Positions 26,200 to 37,490 of a stretch of 64,000 bases of DNA are shown here, piece after piece. The stretch lies in the NCBI RefSeq assembly GCF_021869535.1, contig NW_026262734.1, positions 79,298,339 to 79,362,338 of the forward strand. The letters run 5' to 3'. The notes under the pieces are model-generated. The model was not told where the DNA came from and ran no database searches. It saw nothing but the letters and a program-made list of their open reading frames with translations. The translations under genes were made by a program, and so were the position numbers. Origin of the DNA: Mytilus californianus (lineage: Eukaryota > Mollusca > Bivalvia > Mytilida > Mytilidae). Numbering within the stretch: position 1 is the first letter of the stretch; every line of letters starts with the position of its first letter.

Positions 26200-26447
26200 C
26201 TAATAGGAGAGACTTACTAGTTTCAAAAGAAAAACCACACAAATTACATGTAACGATGACAGCCAGTTTAAATATTATGTTCATTTCAGCGCAGGTTAAT
26301 TACGGGAAAGCTAAAACAGAAATGACCTGAAATTATTTATGTTGACAAGAAAGTAAACAGCAGTCTACAATACACAGTAAATACATATAAATGAGCAAAA
26401 TTTACCAATCCATAACGATTAAACAAATAATAAAAATGGTCTTTTAA

Positions 26448-27117
26448 CCCTTTCACCGAAAGCTGCCCCAACAGAAGCTACTCTGAGACGATGGCTTCCC
26501 TGGCTACTATGACTCAAGTGGGAGATCTTCATAGTAAATATCAATAAAAACTAGTGTGTAGTTATTTTTTTTCTTTATTTCATTCACTAACACCATGTTC
26601 ACAGTTTTGTTCATGTTTTGATAATTTTTTCTTCATAAATAATTCAAATTTTCAAATTTTCGGCATTATTTAGGTGGAATTCTCAAAATTCTACTTTTTG
26701 ACCCAAACTCGTAATTATTTAATCCAAAACGGCATAAGTTTGAAAAATTGAATGAGGCTGTACAAATTCCTTACACTAAACGACGTCCATTCCAAGTGTT
26801 TTGTACATAAAACGGCATTTTATGTCAAAAAAGTATACTAGTCTGGCTTCAGTTCTTCCATATTCTTAAAAAAAAATGTTCCTTTATTTCAAATTCTCGT
26901 AAATTCCGTGAATTTCATCTGATTTTGACACGGTTTTCAACAAACGGAAGCGCCATGTTTACACTTTCATCCGGGTATCAACAAAGAAAGATTACTCATG
27001 TTTGCAATGTTTTGAGCGGGAAATGTAAAAGAGGTATTCCGATCCCGGTAAAACGGGACTCATCGTCAGCTGTCTGAAGCGTGAATCCCGGTAAACAGGG
27101 ACTCCTCGGCGAAAGGG
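26448..27117. mobile_element. piggyBac-type MITE, 670 bp, with TTAA duplication
   Basis: Flanked on both sides by TTAA (26444-26447 and 27118-27121). The ends are inverted: CCCTTTCACCGA on the left and CCCTTTCGCCGA reading inward from the right. There is no coding capacity. The uninterrupted site survives upstream of copy A near 1000-1010 (TTTTTAAAATAAATAACC). Near the right end, CCCGGTAAAACGGGACTC and CCCGGTAAACAGGGACTC form repeated short hairpins. Confidence 0.8.
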
Positions 27118-27121
27118 TTAA

Positions 27122-28690
27122 ATAAATAACCTTCAATGTCTTACTTTCAACAGATTATATTTGGATGATGCAATGTAATTTGAGCAAAAGCACAACAAAA
27201 AGACTAATTACTTTTGGAGGATAAGTTCTTTTTGTAAACTGGATATTGTGTGATGAAAATGCAGTTCTAACATTTTTGTATTTACATTCATAAAAATTAA
27301 AACGATCAATAGCAAATAAATTAAGTTTGTTTTATCTCAAAATATTCTTTTTTCATTAGAACAGTTGTGCTGGTTCACATGTATCTCTGATGTGTGTACC
27401 AATTTTTAAAATAGTTATCCGATCAAAACATTTGATAAATTTTATTCCATCCATAACTTTGTTTACAAAGCCTAGGTACACCTTGCATTTGCAACACGCC
27501 CGATCACCCTCCTGTTGCTGTTCATTCGATATCTTACTTTTATAAATATAAAACTATATCTTGGTTTGTATAGTCCAAACGCATTTTAAGAATTTGACGA
27601 CAACTGTTAACTCTTTTTGTGCTAATTATCCAATCTATATCACTGCGTTTCAGGGTGATTTTACCTTGAACCAAGCAGTTGAAATTAAATGTAGTTAGCT
27701 TTCAAATTCTAACCCATTTTGTCAAATGAAAAGAGCAAAACGTGTTAGCATACTAAAAAAATATGTCTTAAAATGAACAAAATAAGAGATGTTTAGGATG
27801 TAAAGAACAAATTAAAGTCTTTGTTAGAATCATATTTTTTTTGTTTTGGGACAATTAGCAAGCCTTAATTAACATAATAAACAAATAGTTTTGACTTATT
27901 TCATAATATAAAATAAAACGATCACTTTATCGTTTATTTGTTGTAAACCTCGCATTGATTAACGAAATAATTGATAGCAATCAAATTTTCATATGTTATA
28001 TACATTTGTAAGTTTGTTAAAAACTATTGTTTCATGTTATTTCAATCCTGTTTAATGAACATTTTTCTATATATTCTTATGTTTTAACCACATTTAATGT
28101 TCAGACAGTCTTGCATCTTTAAAAACATTCCAACTCTAAAATTACTAACCAAATTGCGAAGAAACGTTTCCTTTGCGAGTCTTTGTTTAAAATCGTCCTA
28201 CTCCACAAGTAACGTGAAGTTTTGTTTTATATTCTGAAAAATAAAAGATTCTTGTAGCGTTGATAATTTCATTATGTCTTAAGAGAAAAGGTCGAGAAAT
28301 TTGGAAGATTGCGTTTGATAAGGTTAAAATGGGGACGTAGAGTAACGTTTTATAAAAGATGTGATAAACCAGCTGTTTGGCGGTTATGAATAATATGTCT
28401 GCTTTTTGTGAATGGATAACGATGAAAAAAAGAAAATAAATATTCATTATTAAATTTCTTCAAATAAAATTTGCTTTTACGATTAAAGAACCCTCGTCTA
28501 CCTCTTTAGGAAAGAGTACATTGTAAATCGATTATAGAAACAAGTGGTACATTAATCGATGTTGCTCATGCTGCGACAGAAATAGCCGATACGTCTCAAT
28601 GACTTTATCGGAAAAATGTTTATGTTAAAGAAAACAACGTGATAAAATCGATCTGATTGTCGTTATAAACACTTTATAATTTGGAAATTA
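27122..28690. other. Upstream region of copy B
   Basis: No gene. It aligns with the upstream regions of A (1020-3150) and E (56570-58220). Confidence 0.55.
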
Positions 28691-28699
28691 CTTCTTCAC

Positions 28700-29115
28700 A
28701 AGGAAGCTATTAAACCAAGAGTTCCAAATGGTGAAGTTGAAGTCATCAGTAAACGAGTTGGCTGACCGTTATGGAATAACCGTTTCACAGATGATATCGG
28801 ATATGTTCCTTATGTCGTAACTACAATACCAATCCCTTTTCACGAATGTGACTTACCGAATAAGACTATTTACCGGATTTGTAATAACATAAGCAACACG
28901 ACGGGTGCCACATGTGGAGCAGGATCTGCTTACCCTTCTGGAGCACCTGAGATTACTCCCAGTTTTTAGTGGGGTTCGTGTTGCTTAGTCTTTGGTTTCC
29001 TATGTTGTGTCATCTGTACTATTATTTGTCTTTTTATTTTTGGCCATGGCGTTGTCAGTTTGTTTTCGATCTATGAGTTTGACTGTACCTCTGGTATCTT
29101 TCGTCCCTTTCTTCT
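28700..29115 (+). mobile_element. 3' fragment of a retroelement common in mussels
   Basis: Starts CTTCACAAGGAAGCTATTAA and passes through GCAACACGACGGGTGCCAC and GGAGCACCTGAGATTACTCC to TCGTCCCTTTCTTC. Copies A and E lack it between TCGATC(A/T)GATTG and TTGAATATTG, so it is an insertion. I recognise it as a very abundant mussel repeat; the parent class is uncertain (a PLE tail is likely). Confidence 0.55.
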
Positions 29116-29499
29116 TTGAATATTGTTTTCAACGGCACTAACATAGATTTTCTTATCAATAGATTAAATCATAACTAAGTATGTATTGCCATACAGTTAA
29201 ATATACTTACCGTGTTATATCCTGTGGATACATTTATTTTGGGATTGTACAATCTCATGTTTTCCTAGATTGTTTATGACGTCTTTTACAATAAATCCAG
29301 TGGATGTGTACTAATATATATTTTGTTTTGGATACATGATTGTTTAATTGCCAGTTCTTGGCTTTCGACTAGGTTTCAGTAAATAAGAGTACTTTAAGCT
29401 AAGTTATTTGTGTGCGATTTTTTTTTCTTTTGATATTTTTTATCATCTAATCGATCTGATGATTCAACCCTTTTTCAACTGACTTTCATTGTAGGTTAT

Positions 29500-30110
29500 T
29501 ATTTTGTGCTGTTAAACACTGTATGAGGTTATGAGAGGACTGGGAACCCGCGTACAAGTTTAATCCCGCGAGATTTTTGTTTTGTACATGCCCAAAGTCA
29601 GGAGCTTGAAATACAGAGGTTGTTATTTGTTTCTGAATATGTTATATGTGTTTCGTTTGCTGCTGTATATTATATTTGAGTTCTGTTTAGTTATTGTGTA
29701 CATCAATTTTCGTTTCGTTTTGTTTTGTTTTTTTAATTACTTTACATCTTTTAATGTCGGAATCTTATATAGCAATGTGTTATTGTGCTATGGTCATTTT
29801 ATGTATTCTTGTCTTTCATTTTTGCTTATGTACTTTGCCTATAGAATGTCTATATGCCATTTCGTTTTTCTTTGTTGAAATAGTTATTTGTTTTTTTATA
29901 GTGATTAAGATTATAACACAATGTTGACTGCTGTAACCCAATTTTTGACAATTTTACCTATTATATCTGTTTGCTTTTCTCAAACATTATTGTCAATATA
30001 ATGGAATTATATGCGACTGTCGTACAAGTGAGAGGTTCAGCTAGCTATGAAAGCAGGTTTAATGCACTGTATTCTACATGAGGAAATGCCTTGTCCAATT
30101 CAAGAATATG
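29500..30110 (+). repeat. Dispersed repeat tail with the CCAAGTCAGGA module
   Basis: 29560-29620 has TTTAATCCCGCGAG then CCCAAAGTCAGGAGC. 29840-30110 is a single arm of the repeat at 4258-4740 (TATATGCCATTTCGTTTTTC to ACATGAGGAAATGCC). Confidence 0.5.
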
Positions 30111-31361
30111 ACACTTATTTTCCATGTTTGATGTATTTGAGCATTTGATTTTACCATCCGTTTTGAATATTCCTTGGAGTTCGGTATTTTTGCTAATTTA
30201 TTTTTTAATACGCGAAATAGATTACTCTATTGTTAAAGACCGCATGGTAAACATTTACTTCTAACAGCTACGTCATGTGGTCTTATTGGCAATCATACCA
30301 CGTTTCGTTATTTCATACATATGTAGACAATAAACTGGACACATACATGTACATATTGCCTTGAAATATGCATTGAAGAAAATGCGGGCTGTAATTTAAA
30401 GAAAAAACAGATTAGCTGTTTCAAAGCAATGAGAAATTATCACATTACAGGACATTCCGTGCTAGGAAATGTAAACAACATTGAATAAAAAGGGGAGAGT
30501 TTAACTGATACCCTAATATGTCTAGAGGCACATTTATACCATAAATTAGTAAAGATATATCACTTGAATTGTGTAAACTTCTGAATAAAACGTGTATAGA
30601 TTAAATGTGCATGCTGCAATTGAGAGTGGTTAATGGTGCATGGGAAATAGTGCATGGTGCATGAAAAATGTTTTATTGTTTTGACATTTTAGTTCCTTTT
30701 AAAAAAATATATATATATACTTGTAATCCCCACAAACATGTGACATAGTTGGTAATTCAAAAGGGATATGGCATTAGTTTCACATCTACATTCAGCCAGT
30801 GGCAGGTATGGAATTAAATTTTCACTGCAGTGATAACATACAGGTTTTTTTAATGTGAGAAGATACAAGTCGCAGCTATTGAGTTTTGTTTTTGGTTATA
30901 TTGACTCGAATAATACTTGTTCCTTATAAAATCAATCAAAGTGGCAGAATGCATCAATATATATTTTAAAAAGTAATATTTGTTTGGCTAGTATCTAAAA
31001 ACAGATGTTCAACAAATATATACATTATACCAGGAAAACGTGTTAATAACATTCTAAAAAACTGAAAAGGAAGTTAATAATTAAAAGTATTCTATTGCCT
31101 CATGAAGATCCAATGAAAGCACTTGCTAAAGTATAAACGTACATCTACTTCCTAGTTGTTTTTAATTTGATTTAATAAATTTTTACAACGGTAAAAAAAG
31201 AAGCTGACAATAAAAAGGAGACATTTGAAAGGGAAATCCATGGCAAAAAACCATGTGTCTACGTAACCATTTTATAAAAAGAGAATATCTAGTATCTAGT
31301 ACTATACTATATGTTGTGTTTACAATATTTACTATTATTTTCAATTTCTTTTAAATATACA

Positions 31362-31495
31362 GTTATTCATTCATTCATTCATTCATTCATTCATTCATTC
31401 ATTCATTCATTCATTCATTCATTCATTCATTTAAATATTGATTGATTCATTCATTCATTCAATCATTATTCATCCCTTCATTCATCCATTCACTG
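31362..31495. repeat. ATTC microsatellite
   Basis: About 18 uninterrupted ATTC units, then a degenerate continuation including GATTGATTC and CATCCATTC. Confidence 0.95.
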
Positions 31496-31499
31496 CCAG

Positions 31500-34435
31500 A
31501 CAGTTCGAAAAAGACTTTAGTCTATACTATTATGCACAAATTGATAATATATGTACCTCGCTACATTTTCTAATACTATAAATACTGTGTATTTGTATGA
31601 ACGCAACTTTTTGTGAATACATTCACAAATAAAATAAATGTATGAATGAATTAACCCAGTTATTATTTTCCCCTTAAATTACACATACCAGTGAACAAAC
31701 AGCTGAAACAAGATGTAAAATCCATCTACAATGATTAATTATTTGCTGTTTGCTTGGTGTCGGGTTTCATAATGTTCCTGCATCATCAGGACGGGAAAAA
31801 CATAATTTTATACAATAGATACGTTTCTTTAAAAAAGATATGTTGGGACAGAATGATGGGTTCGAAATATTTACTGTGCTATAATAGAATGTGTTGGATA
31901 TCGGAAGATCTTAAGCATTACAGCAAAACACAAAAACAATTTGTGAGTACTTTTTTGTCAATTTGATTTGATGAATCATTTTATGGAAGATATAAAAGGG
32001 ACAATCCAAAATGAAATCGACGCCATGGAAAAACAAAAAAACAACAATCTATCAAACACTAGAGAAACTGGGTCTCACGAACACCATAAGTGGGGAGGAT
32101 TAGATGTTTCGTAATGGTATGCAGATAGTTTTTCACATGTTGCACCCGTCTTATTGCTCATTGTTAGAATAAACTCGGAAAATGACAACTTAAAGAAATT
32201 TCAAATAAATAGTGAATAAAACTCATCAACGATGATAGTGAATATATGTGTGCATGCCACCCTGTACAATCTACCCGATTCAAAAATAGTGTTGCTTTGT
32301 GGGAAAGACGAAAATTGCATTTCCTTATCAATCTTTTAAATTAAACCAATCAGTGAACATCTGGAATATTATTAGGCAAGATTTGTCTAAACTGGTTTTC
32401 ATGATTAATTAATTGTTGTTTACTTGACGTCAAAATGGCTGTGACGGGATAAAGGGTTGGATATTCATACTGCACTGCACACTGAGTATATTAGATATCG
32501 GCAGAAACAAAGCTTACAGAAAACCACAAATACGTAAAAAAAAAGTTTGGCAAGGGTTTACTATTGTGAATAATGTGACACTCTCTCGATAAGCGACATC
32601 GGATAAAAATAAAGAGGCGAACAATACCATGTGTCAAAGAGAGTGTGACAAAATCAGTGCAAAACAAACGACAAACGACAAAAGAAACAAACAAAAGTCT
32701 ACAAAACATTAAATAAAAAACTATAAGTCCACCACAAACCAGTGGTGATATTAGGAGCTTCAGAATAATAAGCATATCCTGCCCTGCGTGTGTTATCCGC
32801 AGTATTATTGAAAGTAATTAAAATCTGATGTCCAGTCTAAGTATATTAAACATGTTTAACGGTTCACATTCAAACCCAGCTACCGACTTTCATTTATTTG
32901 GTGTTGTGTTTGGTTACATTGTGTGTTTAATCTGGTGATAAAAAATACAATCTTTCCAAAACAAATATACTTAAGATGTTTATTGATAACTACTGCAGTT
33001 TTCACCTGGTGCCCAAACATCAAACTGGGAGCTTTCTCGAGGGACTACGTTTGATGACGGTTGGACAAGTCATTTGATTCCAAAAATATCATTCAAAACC
33101 AAAAATGTTACCCCACTTTTATTCTGTTTAATGCTTCTGTAACCTTCATCTTTGCCGTAGTTATCTCAAATTGAAAGGGGCTACAGAAGTTTGATAGTTA
33201 ATTTTTCTTTCTTAAGGAAGTGGGCATTCAATTGTCTGAAGGGTATTCTGAGAATAAAATCTGAACACAATGCAAGTTTTATACAGTCAATACAGACGTC
33301 GTTCTTATCTCTTCATGTTTTGTTTATGATTTCCTCCCACGAAATAGTACAATGTATGCTTAGTGAATGTTCGCTTTTATCCTGTGTCAATTTAAAGGAA
33401 GGATGCCCCAAATATATTAAAATTAAAAATTATAAAATAAGTTGAAAACACTTTCCAATAACACATTGAATTTTTCATTTTATTTTTGCCAGAATAAACA
33501 GTTATTGGTAAACATGTTACCTCATTATAAACAGACAGTCTGTCACTTTCTACATTGTAAGTACTATCTTTGTGTTCATATAAGTTATCTGTTAGCATGA
33601 ACTTGTACTAGGATAGTTGTTCTGATTATTTTTTCTGGAATGTTGTCTTTCGTATTCGAGAACTAAATACATGTAGTTATGAACAGGCTATCCATTAGCA
33701 ATGAAACATTATAACTTCATAATTCAATCCATTTTTGTCCTTTTTCCTTTTTCTTTAACCTTCCTAGATTTCATCTAGATAATGTAAAGAGTAATTCTAA
33801 AACCTCACGAAGGATTTCATGTATGAATGTTATTTCTCTACCTTTTCATCTTACTGTCCATATAAATGATATAATATGATTAAATAAATATTTCTGCAAA
33901 GAAAAAACAGTGAAAAGTGAGAAAACTTATCATCGTAAATGTAATGGCCAAGAACACAATGATGGTTACCACTACATGAGAAACAAATGATTAACCCTCC
34001 GGGCACTTAAATTCGTTCCCGGTTTGAGGTTGTGTGTCGCGTTCTGAAATTTTTAGTTTTCTGTAATGTTTGTGTGAACTGCTGGTTGTCTTATCGTCTT
34101 TTGAGGATGGTGGTTTTTTTTTGTTGTTGTCTTTTTCGATTTATGGGTTTCCATTTGTTATATACCCGACAAACGTAAATAAGGTTTGCCTTGCATGATG
34201 AATACGTTCTATTTACAAGAAACACCGCAAATAATACTTAATTAAAAAAATATATCGTACTTATAGGAACTTTCTTCGAATTAATGTATCTTACAATTAT
34301 CTTACACAATTTGTCGTGCTTGAATTATATAATTGTTTGGATGCCGCATTTCTTTTGCTTTTCTACAATGAAAGATCGCATACGATTTATTTTATTTTAT
34401 CTTTAACACATAACGTTTTTTCAACGCTGAAATCC
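31500..34435. other. Intergenic between B and C, no gene seen
   Basis: Only short open frames without recognisable motifs. 32574-32650 contains a 12-bp inverted pair (GTGACACTCTCT and AGAGAGTGTGAC). 34200-34430 aligns with the 3' flanks of B and E. Confidence 0.45.
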
Positions 34436-35099
34436 ATGGAATTCCTTCTATGCCAGTCCATTTTCCTAACCGGGAAGTATAATAAACAACAGAAGATTGT
34501 ACAAATGTCTTCAATTTATTTGACATGTCAAAGGTCCGCCTCAGTTACCCTAGAAATTAGAATTTTGAATTCAATTTAGAACATATTAAAGCTGTTCTAC
34601 TACTTATGTTTATCTATTAATTGCATAAAATTCTCAATTTGTGACATGTCAAAAGATACATTTTTTATTTATTTTCCTACATTTCAAAATTGTGATTTAC
34701 TGTTTTAGTTCTATGGACATTTAAACAGTTACAAAATAGATCGGTATATAATTGTGGTACTTTTCATTCTGTCAAACGTTCGGCTGTTTGAGTTCTAACC
34801 AATCAAGTAGTTACACGTAATTCGATATGTTTTATTTGCTTCTGTTTTGTAAAGGCTAACATTGAACAACTACCACCAATCTATTACTGATAACACATGT
34901 AACAGCTAGCATTGCAACATGCGTAGGTAATTTTCGTGCATATTGTTTTACAGTTTTGATAATATTTCATAAATCTGATATTTTTTGTCAAGAATGTAGA
35001 TTTAAACTTTTAAAAATCAAAGTCTGACAAAGACGATTTTGCTATTTCTGTTGATTCACTTCAACACACCAGTGCCTTTTTTATACAGTTAATCGCATA

Positions 35100-35400
35100 T
35101 TTTGAGCAGTAGTTAGCACTTCTATGCTGACAAGACTTATCATTGATATGGTTATAAATTAACTGCTTACAACACTTTGAATATTTCGAAAGTCTTTTGC
35201 TTTTCCGCAATAGAATACTTTAGCTGGATTTAACAAATTTGTTTTTGATGTTGGGTCCAAATCTATCTTCAACATCGTAATTTTTGGGGCTTTATAACTA
35301 TTTCCAGTCGAGCGTCACGGATTAGTCTTTTAAAGACGAAACGTTCATTTGACGTACACAATTAAAAGCCTAGTGATGAGTATATTCTTAGCATATATCT
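35100..35400 (+). repeat. Hammerhead-carrying bivalve repeat in relic C
   Basis: Reads TTTTTGGGGCTTTATAACTA shortly before GAGCGTCAC and the ribozyme-like core. I recognise this order from a repeat abundant in bivalve transcripts. It lies in the intron between the remnants of exons 6 and 7 of C. Confidence 0.55.
35313..35356 (+). ncRNA. Hammerhead ribozyme-like motif, degenerate core
   Basis: CGGATTA (consensus CTGANGA, two changes), perfect stem II GTCTTT-TAA-AAAGAC broken only by its loop, GAAA, stem III CGT-TCATTTG-ACG, then TAC. Both stems are fully paired although the core is mutated. Confidence 0.5.
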
Positions 35401-36003
35401 TTTGCTCTTAATTATTAATATTATTCTAGCATTAGGGTTTATGCCCTGCTTATATATTTTGGTAAATTCTCACCGGACGCATCTATTTTACATTGCTTTT
35501 TAAATGTTTTATAGATGGAGAGTATCTGTCTCTGTACCTGTGTAATAAATTATCTTACTATGAATTGTGTAAAAATTGATAAGATATATAATATAAGAAT
35601 ATTTCATAAAATTTTAAGTCCGATTTAAGTTGAACAAATAACAGAGATTTTCATTTGGAAATGACAGCTCAATATTTGACAAGCAATCTATTGAAACAAA
35701 CTAGTGTAGATGGAAGGATTCCAAGGCCAGTACATCCTATGATGTTTGTTTTCAATCTACACGATCAGCGAGGAAAGGGTCTTTAGGAGAAAGTACATTG
35801 TAATCAGATATTATATTAAATGTATTGACACCTAATACAAATTGTTTAAATCAGTCTTTAACACATATACAAAGAATATTGAATTAAGGAGTACATAACT
35901 GAGCAATACCTCAAATGGATGTTCATAGTTCATTCTACGGACTTGCAAATCAATTTTTGAACATCTCATGCAACAAAATTAAGATAAATATCAAAACCTT
36001 CTC

Positions 36004-36075
36004 AATTAATAAAATTGAGAATGAAATTGGGAATATGTCAAAGAGACAACAACCCGACCAAAGAGCACACAACGT
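36004..36075 (-). mobile_element. Solo 3' end of a Naiad element (copies 1/3 family)
   Basis: TAATAAAATTGAGAATG, TGTCAAAGAGACAACAACCC and CAAAGAGCACACAAC match 5289-5355 and, reversed, the end of the copy at 47.7 kb. The rest of the element is missing, as expected for heavy 5' truncation. Confidence 0.65.
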
Positions 36076-36399
36076 AAAACTGTTTCTGAAGACCAATGCA
36101 ATTCTTCTGGTAAGCATAATTCATTGTAATCAAATAAGAATAAATAAAAATTAGGTTATGAAAGTTATAAGTATATTAATTTGTTGTCAGGACGTGCTTT
36201 AATTATATTATAGATTTTTACCCTTCTGACGTGTTTAATATTTCTTATTTGTTTTTTGTTTTACATCTGATAGTTCCGTAAAGCCACATTTGGTTATCTG
36301 TCTGAAAATATAATAATGGTTGAGAAATGACCTATTTTATCCAGCTATATAGATCATTACATAAAGGACGATCCATCTGGAAAACGTATTCTCTGAATA

Positions 36400-36837
36400 C
36401 AATTCTTGGATGGTGTAAACTTCATATTAACACCATTAACTATTACACCATTCACCATTTACCATTACACCATACACCCTGTGCCATTACACCATACACG
36501 TTACATATTTGTACCATACACCTTACACATTACATCATAATGCAATTTTAATTTCAAAAAAAGTGTGCGACTACAAAATTATTTAAAAAAAAAAAAAACC
36601 GACTTTTGATCACAATATTGTATATTGATGTATAAAATTAAAGATCAGTTCTTATCAATATTTTGCATAGATTTAAATGTCGTACACCATTCATTCACAC
36701 CATTCCCGATCGCACGTTACACCATTACACCATAGTACCATACACCATAGAACCATACACTTTCTACCATTGCATCATATGTCATACACCATTACACAAT
36801 ACACGTTTTTTTTTAAGTTTACACCATCCAAGGACTG
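36400..36837. mobile_element. Tc1/mariner-type MITE, 438 bp, with TA duplication
   Basis: Left end CAATTCTTGG then ATGGTGTAAAC; right end reversed CAGTCCTTGG then ATGGTGTAAAC; TA on both sides (36398-36399 and 36838-36839). The arms inside each end are built from degenerate 9-10-mers of the type ACACCATT and CATACACC. The core is AT-rich with no coding capacity. A second copy lies at 42935-43289. Confidence 0.75.
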
Positions 36838-37414
36838 TACATACTGTTGATTTTAGTTTGATCATTACATTGTGCTGTTTTGTAATAAATCATACTTAAT
36901 ATTTCAATATTAAGAGACGACAACTTAGTTCTGAGGGATTGGGGCCTTGCTAATTTGAAAAAAAATTCAGAATATGTTATTTCCAACTTCAAGTGATTCT
37001 ATTTTATTGATACAGGTCACATTTTTCAATAGAATACTCATACAAGTTCAATTTGAACGAAATGAGCAATGAAAGTCCAAAATTTTATTTCTATTGAAAT
37101 ATGAAAATATTACAACATTACAATCATGGGTGTGTCAGGGTCATAACAAAATGGCTTAATTGTTCAAATTAGTAAACAATTGGTCAGATGAACTAGGTCC
37201 TCCCCTTCAATCTTCCACTGCCAATATACATGTATCCGTAAGATTTGTATACCTTTACAAAGAAGAATATTTTAGACCAGACTATTTATTTTCTACTTTC
37301 AAAATCTGCAAGAACCTCCTCTTCCTGAGAATCAAATGAATTTCCCCCTATGTTATGCGGTTGTTAAAGATTAGTGTGGCGTTGAATGACTAATTAAATA
37401 GTAGGTATTATAAT

Positions 37415-37490
37415 GGTTTACTTTTATAAATTTTGACTTGGATGGAGAGTTATCTCATTGGCACTAATACCACACCTTCATATATCTATT
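37415..37490 (+). repeat. Terminal 75 bp of dispersed repeat family 1
   Basis: GACTTGGATGGAGAGTT, CTCATTGGCACTAATACCAC. Only the constant terminus is present. Confidence 0.55.

Larger units (their letters stand above)
12210..26284 (-). pseudogene. Serine protease homologue copy B, multiply broken
   Basis: Recognisable exons: 26248-26284; microexon twice (22292-22308, 20222-20238); exon 3 twice (21351-21515, 19282-19446); 15836-15920; 13280-13466; 12210-12377. Exon 6 is absent. Lesions: one extra C in both exon-3 copies shifts the frame, their acceptor is AA instead of AG, and exon 4 carries one and exon 5 two CAA-to-TAA stops. The last exon is still open but reads GDANGPL and has lost a Trp. 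Position 57 is Ala and position 102 Asn, as in copy E, so the dead triad predates this decay. A Naiad element and other repeats fill intron 1, a 2.07-kb duplication repeats exons 2-3, and a SINE-like repeat has entered intron 4. Confidence 0.85.

Noticed and set aside
29582-29927. Hydrophobic open frames resembling membrane segments
   Set aside because: T-rich dispersed repeat read in two overlapping frames; no start context, no conservation.
31362-31495. ATTC array considered as a CRISPR-like or satellite array
   Set aside because: Simple tetranucleotide microsatellite without spacers.
32574-32650. 12-bp inverted pair GTGACACTCTCT / AGAGAGTGTGAC
   Set aside because: Isolated short hairpin, expected by chance at this length scale in repeat-rich DNA; no context.
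36327-36899. Histidine/threonine-rich open frames
   Set aside because: Translation of ACACCATT decamers of the MITE; low complexity.
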